Assembly: GCA_947492575.1 (NCBI GenBank)
Contig: CANLNK010000001.1
Coordinates: 62,001 to 126,000 of the forward strand
DNA: 64,000 nucleotides
Reading direction: 5' to 3'
Source of the DNA: an uncultured Thalassotalea sp.
GTDB taxonomy: Bacteria; Pseudomonadota; Gammaproteobacteria; Enterobacterales; Alteromonadaceae
Notes under the pieces: generated by a model
Seen by the model: only the letters and a program-made list of their open reading frames with translations
Told to the model about the DNA's origin: nothing
Databases searched by the model: none
Position numbers and translations under genes: made by a program
Shown here: positions 1 through 9,164 of the stretch, piece by piece
How positions within the stretch are numbered: position 1 is the first letter of the stretch
How the letters are laid out: the number at the start of each line of letters is the position of its first letter

Positions 1-1
1 T

Positions 2-1639
2 TTTGCTAAGTTCCATGCATACGCTGGCGGTCAAAGCGATAATGTTGGCAGTGTTGTAGAAATATACCGCTATCAAGCTGATGGCTTTAAAGATATTAAT
101 CACAGCGATAGAGGAACAGGATTTACCAAAAATGATGTGTTGGCTAAAGTCAAATTTAATAGTGATAGCAATGCTGATTATTACCAAGAGCTTGAGTTCA
201 AAGTAAAGTATGCAGATGAAAGTTCTGATGAAACTTACATGGGCTTAACTGACGCTGATTATGCACAAAACACTTACTCTCGTTATTCAGCATCTCAATT
301 AGATAACATGAGCACTGAACACAAACAGTTCCAAGTTAATCACTATATTCAACTATCTAACGATCTAAGTTTAGGGACGAGTGCTTACTACAACGACTTT
401 AGCCGTAACTGGTATAAGGTCAGCAAAGTTGGTGGTAAGAGCTTAGGAAGTGGCGGTATTGAGTTGGCCGCTGCTTTTGATCAGGGCAATAACGCTGATT
501 ACTTGGCTGTTGATATTAAAGCGAACAATCGAGCATACCTATCACAAGGTATTCAAACAGTACTAGATGCAGACTTTGGCGATCATCAAGTGAAATTTGG
601 TGCGCGTTATCATGAAGATGAAATGGATCGCTTCCAATGGGTAGATAAGTATGAGCTTGCTACCAACTATGAAATGACCCTCGCATCAGCGGGTGTTCCA
701 GGAACAGATTCAAATCGTATTGACAGTGCAAAGGCGCTAGCACTTTACGTTCATGATGAAATAACTTTAGGTGATTTCATTATTAATGCAGGCCTTCGTT
801 ATGAAGATATGACGATTGAGCGTCATGATTGGGGTAAGTCAGATTCAGCGCGCACAGCTGCACCTTCTCACAAAGAGAATGATGTTGAAGTAATATTACC
901 TTCAGTTGCATTAACTTATAAAATTAGTGAAGAATTAGTGTTGCTCGCGGGTGTACAAGAAGGCTTTGCACCTCCCGCACCAGGCAATGAAGAGAGTGAT
1001 AACGAAGAAAGCATGAACTATGAATTAGGTGCTCGTTATACTAGCGGCGCGTTTAATGGTGAAGCTATTTACTTCTACTCTGATTACGAGAATATGCATG
1101 GTAACTGTACTGCTAGCCAAGGTTGTGATGATGATAATATTGGTAATCAATACAATGCTGGTGAGGTCGATGTAAATGGCTTAGAAGTTAAAGCTGGCTA
1201 CGCATTTGAATTAAATAATGTGCGTGTTCCAGTTGATTTAACTTACACCTTCACTGAATCAGAATTCAAAAATAGCTTCTCGTCTAATTTAGATACTTGG
1301 GGTGATGTTGTTACTGGTGATGAGCTACCATATGTACCTGAAAATCAATTACAGTTAACGGTAGGTGTTGAAGGTGAACAATGGGGTACAGATTTGCTAG
1401 TTCGTTACTCTGGTGAAATGAGAACAACAGCCGGCCAAGGCTCAATATCATATGCTGAGCAAATTGATAGCCGCACAATAGTTGATATGGCAGCCTACTA
1501 CGATATTGATAGCCAACAGCAAGTTAAGTTAACAATCGATAACTTGTTCGATAAAGAATACATGACGTCAAAAACACATGGTTCAATTATGGTTGGTAAG
1601 CCACAAACAGTATCGTTAGGTTATAGCTACAGTTTCTAA
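2..1639 (+). CDS. TonB-dependent outer-membrane receptor, FecA-like (5' end missing)
   Basis: This is the C-terminal part of a TonB-dependent receptor, an outer-membrane beta-barrel that imports iron chelates or similar ligands using energy from TonB-ExbBD. The frame is open from base 2, so the apparent GTG start at 137 is only an internal codon; the plug domain and TonB box lie outside the window. The segment GLTDADYAQNTYSRYSAS is typical of FecA-type receptors. The end has the usual final beta-strand, with NLFDKEY about 30 residues before the stop and a terminal SYSF ending in the C-terminal phenylalanine expected of a barrel. An intrinsic terminator follows 24 bp downstream. The FecA-like assignment is family-level; the substrate (ferric citrate or other) cannot be read from this part. 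Confidence 0.9.
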   Translation, partial: FAKFHAYAGGQSDNVGSVVEIYRYQADGFKDINHSDRGTGFTKNDVLAKVKFNSDSNADYYQELEFKVKYADESSDETYMGLTDADYAQNTYSRYSASQLDNMSTEHKQFQVNHYIQLSNDLSLGTSAYYNDFSRNWYKVSKVGGKSLGSGGIELAAAFDQGNNADYLAVDIKANNRAYLSQGIQTVLDADFGDHQVKFGARYHEDEMDRFQWVDKYELATNYEMTLASAGVPGTDSNRIDSAKALALYVHDEITLGDFIINAGLRYEDMTIERHDWGKSDSARTAAPSHKENDVEVILPSVALTYKISEELVLLAGVQEGFAPPAPGNEESDNEESMNYELGARYTSGAFNGEAIYFYSDYENMHGNCTASQGCDDDNIGNQYNAGEVDVNGLEVKAGYAFELNNVRVPVDLTYTFTESEFKNSFSSNLDTWGDVVTGDELPYVPENQLQLTVGVEGEQWGTDLLVRYSGEMRTTAGQGSISYAEQIDSRTIVDMAAYYDIDSQQQVKLTIDNLFDKEYMTSKTHGSIMVGKPQTVSLGYSYSF

Positions 1640-1662
1640 ACTTTAGTTAAAAAATAAGAAAT

Positions 1663-1689
1663 GGCGAGCACAGTGCTCGCCTTTTTTTT
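1663..1689 (+). terminator. Rho-independent terminator of the TonB receptor gene
   Basis: A perfect GC-rich palindrome, GGCGAGCAC-A-GTGCTCGCC (1663-1681), is followed at once by eight T residues (1682-1689). Confidence 0.9.
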
Positions 1690-1783
1690 AACTATATTTT
1701 TCTTCGCTATTTATGATTGTTCGCTTGATTGTTTTGTTAATAGGGCCAATATAAGTCATTCGGCTAATTAAAATACGGACGTT

Positions 1784-2539
1784 ATGAAGCACACTCGATC
1801 TTATCTTTTCCTACTAGGCATGAAAGACTGTGCGCCACTGATTCTTGCGGCAATTCCTTTTGGCGTAATTTATGGCGCCTTGGGACAATCTACAGAACTA
1901 TCGTTTTGGGCTGTACTGGCGATGTCTATTTTTGTTTTTGCAGGCTCTGCACAGTTTATTGCAGTCGGTCTAATTGCAAGTTCTACAAGTTGGCCAATTA
2001 TCGTATTGACGACATTTTTCGTAAACTTTAGACACCTTCTATATTCCGCAAACTTATTGCCACATGTGAAAGATTATGGCCAGAAAGTAAGAGCACCTAT
2101 GGCTTTTCTGTTAACTGACGAAAGTTTTGCTGTTGCCAGTAACTATTTAAAATTACACGGTGATAAGCCTAATTTTAATTGGTACTACTTTGGCGCAGCC
2201 TTGTTTATGTACCTTAACTGGCAGTTGTGTACGTTAGTTGGGCTATATATAGGGCAAAGTGTGCCTGATATGGCTAACTGGGGGCTTGATATGGCTATGG
2301 TAGTGGCCTTTATTGGGATTGTTGTGCCATGTCTACACAATCGAGCAACATTAGCGTGTGCCTTGGTTGCCGGTGGTTTGTCACTGATTACCTATGACTG
2401 GCCTCATAAAACCGGTTTGTTATTCTCAGCAGTAAGCGCCATTTTAGTTGCGATGTATTTAGAGAAAAAATCAGCGCCAATCGTTGTTCAGAATAATGTT
2501 AGCCCTATGGATAAAGACCAGCAGGAGAATAAGTCATGA
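1784..2539 (+). CDS. azlC: AzlC family branched-chain amino acid exporter, large subunit
   Basis: Large subunit of an AzlCD (YgaZH-type) exporter that removes branched-chain amino acids across the inner membrane. The 251-residue protein is strongly hydrophobic with several predicted membrane helices. It has the family N-terminal pattern (CAPLILAAIPFGVIYGALG, about residues 16-34) and the conserved NFRHLLYSANLLPH segment near residue 82. Its length is normal for the family. The stop overlaps the azlD start by 4 bp (ATGA), so the two are translationally coupled. The specific substrate is inferred from the family. Confidence 0.92.
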   Translation: MKHTRSYLFLLGMKDCAPLILAAIPFGVIYGALGQSTELSFWAVLAMSIFVFAGSAQFIAVGLIASSTSWPIIVLTTFFVNFRHLLYSANLLPHVKDYGQKVRAPMAFLLTDESFAVASNYLKLHGDKPNFNWYYFGAALFMYLNWQLCTLVGLYIGQSVPDMANWGLDMAMVVAFIGIVVPCLHNRATLACALVAGGLSLITYDWPHKTGLLFSAVSAILVAMYLEKKSAPIVVQNNVSPMDKDQQENKS

Positions 2540-2853
2540 ATGAAGTATGGATGTTGCTGGGTATGTTCATCGTTACTTTCGGTGTGCGTTATATTCTATT
2601 TGCTTTTGCTGACAATATTGAGTTTCCTGATACCCTCAAACGAGCGCTAAACTATGTGCCTATCGCTGTGTTAACGGCGATAATATTTCCAGCGGTTTTT
2701 ATGCCCAAAGGCGAGTACTATTTTGCCATAGAAAATCCCTATATTTTCGGTGCAATCGTCGCTGTAGTAGTAAGTGCCTGGAAAAAGCACATGTTGCTAA
2801 CCGTTGTTAGTGGCCTAGCGGCTTTTGGTGCTTGGAAATACTTATTGGTTTAA
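2536..2853 (+). CDS. azlD: AzlD family branched-chain amino acid transport protein, small subunit
   Basis: Small partner of AzlC: 105 residues with about four membrane helices. The conserved pattern of a Pro- and Ala-rich helix (LNYVPIAVLTAIIFPAVFMP, residues 39-58) is typical of AzlD. The ATG overlaps the azlC stop by 4 bp, so the pair is expected to be made together and to form one exporter. The methyltransferase gene begins only 19 bp downstream, so it may be co-transcribed. Confidence 0.9.
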   Translation: MNEVWMLLGMFIVTFGVRYILFAFADNIEFPDTLKRALNYVPIAVLTAIIFPAVFMPKGEYYFAIENPYIFGAIVAVVVSAWKKHMLLTVVSGLAAFGAWKYLLV

Positions 2854-2872
2854 CACTAGAGTTGAGTTACCT

Positions 2873-3508
2873 ATGATGAACAGTGAACTGCTTGAACTAG
2901 AATGGCAAAACTTTGCACCTAGCTGCGAACGCAATAAAGTACCTCTGCTAGAGGTACTGTCGGAACTCTCGTTGGCAGAACAGCGGGTTTTAGAACTAGG
3001 CAGCTTATCAGGACAACATGCTTGTTTTATGGCACCTAAGTTAGCAGTCAGAGAATGGCAAACAAGCGATCTCGCGTATAACTTACCGCCACTTACAGCA
3101 AATATTGAACGACATGGCCGCAGACTGCACCAAGCGATGTTTCCGGGGCCTTTAGCACTTGAAGTAGGTGAATCATCGCATTGGCCTACAGCTCATTACG
3201 ACGTCATATTTACAGCCAATACTCTGCACATCATGAGCTGGCAAAGCGTTCAGCAACTCTTTAAGCATTTACCTCAGGTATGTAAAGTTGGTACACGCTT
3301 TATGGTTTATGGGCCATTTAAATTTGGTGGTGATTACACGAGTGAGAGCAATGCTGAGTTTGAAATTTGGCTTAAAGAACGTAATTCGCAAAGTGGTATT
3401 CGCGACTTTGAAGCAGTTGATGAATTAGCCTCAGACATTGGCTTTACGCTCAAACAAAACATTGATATGCCAGCGAATAATCAACTGCTGATTTGGGAAT
3501 TTAGTTAG
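2873..3508 (+). CDS. DUF938 family SAM-dependent methyltransferase-like protein
   Basis: A DUF938 protein with a class I methyltransferase fold. The N-terminal SCERNKVPLLEVLSEL matches the family hallmark (ACxRNKxPIL-like). It is followed by a glycine-containing SAM-binding loop, VLELGSLSGQHACFMAP, and later by the post-I motif DVIFTANTLHIMSW. The open frame extends upstream into azlD, but the ATG at 2873 gives the usual family N-terminus (MMNSELLELEWQNFAPSCERN), so I chose it; ATG 2876 is equally possible. The methyl acceptor is unknown. It lies close behind azlCD on the same strand. Confidence 0.88.
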   Translation: MMNSELLELEWQNFAPSCERNKVPLLEVLSELSLAEQRVLELGSLSGQHACFMAPKLAVREWQTSDLAYNLPPLTANIERHGRRLHQAMFPGPLALEVGESSHWPTAHYDVIFTANTLHIMSWQSVQQLFKHLPQVCKVGTRFMVYGPFKFGGDYTSESNAEFEIWLKERNSQSGIRDFEAVDELASDIGFTLKQNIDMPANNQLLIWEFS

Positions 3509-3530
3509 CCCCTCTATTAAAAAATTAGCG

Positions 3531-3536
3531 TATAAT
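3531..3536 (+). promoter_or_regulatory. Candidate sigma-70 -10 box upstream of the secreted protein gene
   Basis: A perfect TATAAT lies 54 bp before the ATG at 3590, in the short gap after the methyltransferase stop. No good -35 hexamer is visible at 16-18 bp, so this is only a candidate. Confidence 0.4.
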
Positions 3537-3589
3537 ATCGACTTGTCTATTATTTCCAAGTTACGTCAAAATCGCTTACAGGGTGTGTT

Positions 3590-4108
3590 ATGCGTTCTTT
3601 ATCGTTATCGTCAGTGTCATCGGTATTGCTCTTAGTGAAGTCATGTTTAGTTTTGTTGTTATTGGTTTTAACGCCACAGTCTTATGCACAATCAGCTGCA
3701 GATACGTTTACAGAAGAACATAAACGCTGGCTTAAAGAAGAGTTTGCTGAAAAACACCAAGCGATTATTCCTAAGGTTGCTGTCGCTGACATGTTCTATG
3801 GCTGTAATGTGGTGAGGAAGACGGATCCGGTACCTTACCAAGTGAGCCAAATTATCACTAAAATGGATAAAGATTTGCTGGCTGAAAAATTAGCTGGCTG
3901 TTTGGGTGATGAGACACCGCAATCTGATAGTGCACTCAACTTTGGCTTAGTGGGTTGTTTTAGTGACCAGTTAGCTAAGTTGCCAAAACAAGAACGCGCA
4001 GAAAAAATGGCATTGGTTGAGCGTGCAATTGCTCGCCTCTCGCGTGAAGATCGTAAGCGCAGTTTTACCAAATGCGTGACCGAACAAGCGATAAAATACA
4101 TTCAATAG
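3590..4108 (+). CDS. Secreted protein of unknown function with conserved cysteines
   Basis: A 172-residue protein I do not recognise. It starts with a long hydrophobic signal peptide ending in SYAQSA (about residues 31-36), so it is probably periplasmic. The mature part is helical and charged, with four cysteines in the contexts YGCNV, AGCLG, VGCFS and TKCVT, which could form two disulfides. It has its own possible promoter and is followed by a non-coding gap before the esterase gene. Nothing in the neighbours points to a function. Confidence 0.75.
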   Translation: MRSLSLSSVSSVLLLVKSCLVLLLLVLTPQSYAQSAADTFTEEHKRWLKEEFAEKHQAIIPKVAVADMFYGCNVVRKTDPVPYQVSQIITKMDKDLLAEKLAGCLGDETPQSDSALNFGLVGCFSDQLAKLPKQERAEKMALVERAIARLSREDRKRSFTKCVTEQAIKYIQ

Positions 4109-4252
4109 GCACCAAGCCTCAGATTGTTTTCCTTACAATCGTATTCATTTGAATCTGGAGCTGATTCTGCAATATTGCTAGTACCGAAATTGTTATTTTC
4201 GTAGCCAACCGTTAACGCTATGAGTCCAACGAGTCGTTACTAGGAGTATCCC

Positions 4253-5176
4253 TTGAATAAATTTATTTTGCTCATTCTGTTGAGCCTAGTCTCACCATTG
4301 ATAGCCGCACTTGAAGTGAGTTCTGGCTCGGTTACAACGATAAAACAGTTTCCTTCCAAGTACGTTTCAGCAAGAGACGTGCATGTTTGGTTACCAGAGG
4401 GATACCAAGAAGATAAGCGCTATGCTGTGTTGTATATGCATGACGGCCAAATGCTATTCGACGCAAAAACAACATGGAATAAACAAGAGTGGGGCGTTGA
4501 TGAGACGGCTCAGCAACTATTGGATGAAAACAAAGTCATGCCGTTTATCGTCGTTGGTATCAATAATGGCGGGAACACACGACACAGTGACTATTTTCCA
4601 CAAAAACCATTCGAGTTACTCAACGACCAACAGCAGAAGCGTTTTTATCAAATGGAACGCAGCGCTAATACATTGCTATTTAGTGAAAAAGTTAGTTCTG
4701 ATAATTACTTAAAATTCATCATTTCAGAACTCAAACCCTATATTGACGCCAACTATCCTGTGTATACCGATAGATCCAATACCTATGTTATGGGGTCGAG
4801 CATGGGCGGGCTTATTTCTTTGTATGCGAGTATTGAGTACCCAGAAGTATTCGGCGGTGCGGCTTGTTTATCTACCCATTGGATTGGCGTTATGCCACAT
4901 AGAAATAACCCTGTGCCAGCAGCATTTGCCCAATACTTAGAAATGAATCTACCAAAACTGGCTGATAGCAAAATCTATTTTGACTACGGTGATCAAACGC
5001 TTGACGCTTATTACCCTCCGCACCAGAAAGAAGTTGATGGGATCATGAAAGAAGCTGGGTTTAACCATAGCAACTGGCAAACGTTGTTTTTCAAAGGGCA
5101 AAACCACAGTGAAGATGCTTGGCGAAGCAGACTTGATAAGCCACTTTTGTTCCTATTTGGCTCTAGCAAAGAATAA
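4253..5176 (+). CDS. Secreted alpha/beta-hydrolase esterase (enterochelin-esterase/IroE-like)
   Basis: A 307-residue esterase of the D/enterochelin-esterase type. A signal peptide (LILLSLVSPLIAAL) directs it to the periplasm. The nucleophile elbow is GSSMGG with Ser183, and the catalytic histidine is in GQNHSEDAW near the C-terminus, a motif shared with IroE-like esterases. YAVLYMHDGQMLFD is the typical early beta-strand and oxyanion region. The start is a TTG codon preceded by AGGAG at 4242-4246 with good spacing; no better ATG exists at the signal peptide. Whether it cleaves siderophores is not shown, although a FecA-like receptor lies 2.6 kb upstream. Confidence 0.85.
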   Translation: MNKFILLILLSLVSPLIAALEVSSGSVTTIKQFPSKYVSARDVHVWLPEGYQEDKRYAVLYMHDGQMLFDAKTTWNKQEWGVDETAQQLLDENKVMPFIVVGINNGGNTRHSDYFPQKPFELLNDQQQKRFYQMERSANTLLFSEKVSSDNYLKFIISELKPYIDANYPVYTDRSNTYVMGSSMGGLISLYASIEYPEVFGGAACLSTHWIGVMPHRNNPVPAAFAQYLEMNLPKLADSKIYFDYGDQTLDAYYPPHQKEVDGIMKEAGFNHSNWQTLFFKGQNHSEDAWRSRLDKPLLFLFGSSKE

Positions 5177-5325
5177 ATTCATAGCTGAATAGCATGTGGT
5201 ATGAACATATTTGGACATTCCTTTGATGATTTAACGGGCTAAAATATTTCAAAATAATAACCTTTGGTTATATAGATGCTGCTCAGATATGCCAATAACT
5301 TAACACTTTGTAACATTCTCGATTG

Positions 5326-5352
5326 TTCACATGTGAATTTATCGCTTATAGT
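5326..5352 (+). promoter_or_regulatory. Candidate ompR promoter region with a 12-bp palindrome
   Basis: The perfect palindrome TTCACATGTGAA (5326-5337) lies just ahead of TATAGT (5347-5352), which would serve as the -10 box about 34 bp before the ompR ATG. The palindrome overlaps where the -35 box should be, so it may be a regulator site. This is inferred from sequence only. Confidence 0.35.
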
Positions 5353-5385
5353 GAAACCATCCAAAGTGGTACAAGGCGAATAATC

Positions 5386-6111
5386 ATGGGACAAGAAACA
5401 CAGAAAATTTTAGTGGTTGATGACGACATGCGCTTACGCGCATTACTTGAACGTTATTTAGTTGAACAGGGTTTTGTTGTGCGTTCTGCGGCAAACTCTG
5501 AACAAATGGATCGCTTGCTTGAACGCGAAAACTTTCACTTATTAGTACTCGATTTAATGTTGCCAGGCGAAGATGGTTTATCAATCTGTCGTCGTTTACG
5601 TCAAAACGGCAACGAGATTCCTATTGTAATGCTGACTGCAAAAGGTGATGAAGTCGATCGTATTATCGGTCTAGAGCTAGGCGCAGATGATTACATGCCT
5701 AAGCCTTTTAACCCTCGTGAACTACTTGCTCGTGTTAAAGCCGTATTGCGCCGCAAAACCAATGAAGCGCCGGGCGCGCCGTCTATGGAAGAGAATGTTA
5801 TTTCGTTTGGCGAATACAGCTTGAATTTAGCGACACGTGAAATGGTCAAAGGCGACTTAAACATGCCGTTAACCAGTGGTGAATTTGCGGTGTTAAAAGC
5901 ATTAGTTACCCATCCTCGCGAGCCATTGTCACGCGATAAGCTAATGAATCTTGCTCGTGGCCGTGATTATTCCGCGCTTGAGCGTAGCATTGACGTACAA
6001 GTGAGTCGCTTGCGTCGCATGCTAGAAGAAGACCCAGCAAAACCACGCTACATTCAAACTGTATGGGGGCTGGGCTACGTATTTGTTCCCGATGGAAAAG
6101 AAGCCGCTTAA
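5386..6111 (+). CDS. ompR: Two-component response regulator OmpR
   Basis: OmpR, the DNA-binding partner of EnvZ in osmotic and envelope regulation. The receiver domain (about residues 7-120) has the acidic triad D12-D13-D14, the phosphoacceptor D56 in VLDLMLPGEDG and the conserved lysine in MPKPFNP. The C-terminal winged helix (about 140-237) ends in RYIQTVWGLGYVFVPDG, as in E. coli OmpR. Near-identity to E. coli over MRLRALLERYL and EQMDRLL makes the assignment secure. The open frame runs further upstream, but the ATG at 5386 gives the family N-terminus and 241 residues. envZ follows after 53 bp. Confidence 0.97.
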   Translation: MGQETQKILVVDDDMRLRALLERYLVEQGFVVRSAANSEQMDRLLERENFHLLVLDLMLPGEDGLSICRRLRQNGNEIPIVMLTAKGDEVDRIIGLELGADDYMPKPFNPRELLARVKAVLRRKTNEAPGAPSMEENVISFGEYSLNLATREMVKGDLNMPLTSGEFAVLKALVTHPREPLSRDKLMNLARGRDYSALERSIDVQVSRLRRMLEEDPAKPRYIQTVWGLGYVFVPDGKEAA

Positions 6112-6164
6112 TGGAATCATGTTCAGCGTTAATGAGTGTTCATTAACGCTCGCCTAGGATAGCA

Positions 6165-7457
6165 ATGAAAGTATTACCTCGTAGTGCCTTTGGGCAAACT
6201 GTTTTGTTAATTGGCTTTTTATTGTTAATTAACCAAGTGGTTTCATATGTATCGATCGCTCTATATATCATTCAGCCAAACTTTCAGCAGATAAATGAAC
6301 TGTTAGCTAAACAGGTACGGGTCGTTTTTATCGACATTAAAGACGCCGAGTTAAGTCCTGCGATGGCGGAAGCATTTCAGCGTGAAACCGGCATCGGTGT
6401 ATATCGCGAGCAAGATGCTATGCGCCTAGGTCTTGCTGATGCCGTTTATGTTGAATTTCGTTCGATGCAAATGTCTGAGTTATTGGATGGCCCTGCTGAG
6501 GTTAGAATTTCACAAGGCGATGAGTACCTTTTTTGGATTCGGCCGCCGCAAGCCCCTAGCTTATGGGTAAAAATTCCATTAACTGGCATAGAAGAAGCTA
6601 ATTTCTCGCCACTTATTCTATTCCTTGTGGTGCTTGGGGTACTCTCTGTAGCTGGAGGTTGGCTGTTTGTTCGTAACCTTAATCGGCCGTTAAAAGCACT
6701 GCAAACCGCCGCTGAAGAAGTCGGAAGAGGCGACTTTCCTGAGCCTTTACAAGAAGAGGGTACTAGCGAAGTGATGGCGGTAACACAAGCGTTTAACCAT
6801 ATGTCGAAAGGCATTAAACAGCTTGAAGATGACCGCAACTTGCTTATGGCGGGTATCTCTCATGACTTACGTACACCGCTGACTCGCATTCGTTTGAGTG
6901 CTGAAATGATGTCAGAGCAAGACGATTACCTCAAAGAAGGGATTGAAGGTGACATCGATGACATGAATGCCATTATTGACCAATTCATTGATTACATTCG
7001 TCATGACAGCAAAGATAAAGCTGAGCTCAGCGACCTTAATGTCTTAGTTGATGATGTTGTGCACGCAGAAACACCCACAGATCGATTTGTTAATTTCACG
7101 GCAGGTGAAGTTGATCAGTTACCACTTCGCTATGTTGCTATGAAACGCGTGATAGCCAACTTAATACAGAATGCTATTCGTTATACCGAGGGTAATATTG
7201 AAGTGAGCACTGGAATGGAAAACAGCCGCTATGCTTATGTCACCGTTTGTGATGAAGGGGAAGGTATTCCTGAAGCAGAGATAGAGCGCTTATTTCAACC
7301 TTTCACGCAAGGAGATAAAGCACGTGGCACGGAAGGCAGCGGCCTAGGTCTGGCGATTATCAAGCGTATTGTCGACACCCACAAAGGTAAAGTTATGCTG
7401 ACCAACCGAGAGTCAGGTGGGCTGCAAGCTAAAGTGTTGCTGCCAATTAGATACTAA
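6165..7457 (+). CDS. envZ: Two-component sensor histidine kinase EnvZ
   Basis: The inner-membrane sensor kinase that phosphorylates OmpR. It has an N-terminal membrane helix (about residues 12-35), a periplasmic loop and a second membrane helix (about 145-170). The HAMP linker [18 protein letters not shown] follows. The dimerisation and phosphoacceptor domain has His233 in [19 protein letters not shown], and the HATPase domain has the N box NLIQNAIRY and G boxes DEGEGIP and GSGLGLAI. Its 430 residues are close to the 450 of E. coli. It is downstream of ompR in the usual order. Confidence 0.96.
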   Translation: MKVLPRSAFGQTVLLIGFLLLINQVVSYVSIALYIIQPNFQQINELLAKQVRVVFIDIKDAELSPAMAEAFQRETGIGVYREQDAMRLGLADAVYVEFRSMQMSELLDGPAEVRISQGDEYLFWIRPPQAPSLWVKIPLTGIEEANFSPLILFLVVLGVLSVAGGWLFVRNLNRPLKALQTAAEEVGRGDFPEPLQEEGTSEVMAVTQAFNHMSKGIKQLEDDRNLLMAGISHDLRTPLTRIRLSAEMMSEQDDYLKEGIEGDIDDMNAIIDQFIDYIRHDSKDKAELSDLNVLVDDVVHAETPTDRFVNFTAGEVDQLPLRYVAMKRVIANLIQNAIRYTEGNIEVSTGMENSRYAYVTVCDEGEGIPEAEIERLFQPFTQGDKARGTEGSGLGLAIIKRIVDTHKGKVMLTNRESGGLQAKVLLPIRY

Positions 7458-7505
7458 AGCAGGGTGATCTTAGAAGTCGTTCGGAATTTGTAGTGAAGGA
7501 ATAAC

Positions 7506-8528
7506 ATGGATAAGAAACGGAAGACATTAATTGCCAGGTTGGTTGCCTTAGTTGTCACCTTGATTAGCATCTATGTTTTTGCGCCATGGCAGTATGGTCT
7601 TTATTACCTGACATCCACGCCCAGCAGTTTGCAAGAAGTTGCAGATGAAGCGACGAGCAAAGAGCTAGAAGGCATTATTTTTTATGCTCAAACTGGCGAA
7701 AACTTGCCGCAACTCGTCGCCAGTGGCTGGCACAATCGGAAAGACCAAGTAGCAGCTTACCCAGACGCGCTTTTTAAAATAGCCAGCATTGAAAAGCTCT
7801 ACGTTGCAGCAGCTATAACTAAGTTAGTAGGTGAAGGCAAGCTAGACTTATCGAAATCATTGGCGTTTTACCTCCCAGAAGTAGCGGATAGAATTGAACA
7901 TTCAGATGAAATTACGCTCGCTATGATGGTTAAACATCGCAGTGGTATTCCTAACTGGACTGACGCGGAGGGCTTTTCCTGGACAGAGAAATACCCTGAT
8001 CCACTCGAACTCATTTTTGATACGCCAGCAGACTTTCTACCAAATCAAAACTACAGCTATTCAAATAGCAATTACTCTCTACTTAAAAAAATTATGGATA
8101 AGGTACTCGGTTATCCTCACTGGCTTTACATAGATGAGGTGCTATTGACACCACTAAAATTGAATAACACTTATCAGTCAATTAACCAAGTTGAACTGAC
8201 TTCGCTAATGAGTGGTTATTACATTGGTTATGAGGATGATTTTAAGGGTTTAGAACAAGGTTTTGTGGCGACCGCACAAGATGTAGGTATATTTCTCAAA
8301 GCCCTTAATCAGGGAACTTTTTTCTCAGAGTTCGAGCAACAAATTTACCGAGAAATATATGAGTATGGTCATACGGGGTGGGTGCTGGGTTATTACAGTA
8401 TCGCAAAGTATCACCCCGAATTAGATACCGTGCTTATCCAATTTGTGAATACCAATGGTGCTGATACTATTTTGTTGTCAGACATTGTTTATGGCAGAGC
8501 GCTTGACGTGCTCGCGAGTAAACAGTGA
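7506..8528 (+). CDS. Serine hydrolase of the class C beta-lactamase / penicillin-binding family
   Basis: A 340-residue serine hydrolase with an N-terminal membrane helix or signal anchor (ARLVALVVTLISIYVFAP). The catalytic SxxK is S94-I-E-K97 in FKIASIEKLYV; the second motif is YSNSNY (Y-x-N class); and HTG in YGHTGWVLGYY stands in for the KTG triad. These are the three motifs of the beta-lactamase/DD-peptidase clan (Beta-lactamase family PF00144). The real substrate is unknown; such proteins may be esterases, D-aminopeptidases or transpeptidase-like. It sits 48 bp behind envZ on the same strand but need not share its function. Confidence 0.85.
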   Translation: MDKKRKTLIARLVALVVTLISIYVFAPWQYGLYYLTSTPSSLQEVADEATSKELEGIIFYAQTGENLPQLVASGWHNRKDQVAAYPDALFKIASIEKLYVAAAITKLVGEGKLDLSKSLAFYLPEVADRIEHSDEITLAMMVKHRSGIPNWTDAEGFSWTEKYPDPLELIFDTPADFLPNQNYSYSNSNYSLLKKIMDKVLGYPHWLYIDEVLLTPLKLNNTYQSINQVELTSLMSGYYIGYEDDFKGLEQGFVATAQDVGIFLKALNQGTFFSEFEQQIYREIYEYGHTGWVLGYYSIAKYHPELDTVLIQFVNTNGADTILLSDIVYGRALDVLASKQ

Positions 8529-8548
8529 TTGACTAATCCAATGACTAG

Positions 8549-8962
8549 TTAGTGATTTATTATCTCCGCTATCTCCTGCTCTAGCAGAGACTGAGCGTAG
8601 GTATTGCCTTGCTCTGCTGCTTTTTTACTTTTACGCTCTAGCGAGGCAAGCAATGCAAGTTTTTGTTCATAGTTATAGGATTTATTCTTAACTCGTTGGT
8701 AGCTAAATCTTGAGGCTGTTTCCTGCTCAATTTGTGCGATACGTTCATCAATGTTCAAAAAGACGAACCAGTTAAGAGTATGCCTCATTGTGTTTTTCAT
8801 TTGGTGACTTTTTGCTTTGAGGCGCTTTATTTTAAGGTAATAAGGCAGGCTTTTAATCAGTTGATCATCAGTCCACATTTTAACTGCCATGTTATTTCTT
8901 CTGATCAACCAAAAAATTAGGAAGCCTAAAATAGCGAATTTGAATAGCAATAGATACAGCAT
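8549..8962 (-). CDS. Small membrane-anchored protein of unknown function
   Basis: A 137-residue protein I do not recognise. Residues 1-20 form one hydrophobic helix (LLLFKFAILGFLIFWLI), followed by a basic and helical cytoplasmic-type region rich in Lys, Gln and Glu, with probable coiled-coil segments (IDERIAQIEQE and YEQKLALLASLERKSKKAAE). It is convergent with the serine hydrolase gene, with a 20-bp gap between the stops. No domain or conserved catalytic residues are visible. Confidence 0.65.
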   Translation of the reverse strand: MLYLLLFKFAILGFLIFWLIRRNNMAVKMWTDDQLIKSLPYYLKIKRLKAKSHQMKNTMRHTLNWFVFLNIDERIAQIEQETASRFSYQRVKNKSYNYEQKLALLASLERKSKKAAEQGNTYAQSLLEQEIAEIINH

Positions 8963-9107
8963 ATTTACTCCCTTAAATAGTGCGAACTAACTAGATTAAG
9001 TGTAGTTCAAATGGGGGCTAGAGCAAGCTGAGTGGCGTCAGTTGACGTTAAGTTGATGAACTTTGAAGGAATATAGTGAGCAGTAGTTTTTGATTTATGG
9101 AGCAGAT

Positions 9108-9136
9108 AAAAAAAGCGACGTATTAACGTCGCTTTT
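9108..9136 (-). terminator. Rho-independent terminator of pckA
   Basis: An 11-bp inverted repeat (9111-9121 and 9126-9136, AAAAGCGACGT/ACGTCGCTTTT) with loop ATTA. Seven A residues at 9108-9114 give a U tract on the minus-strand transcript. Confidence 0.88.
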
Positions 9137-9164
9137 CAGATTAATTTGTATCAGATAAGGGCAA

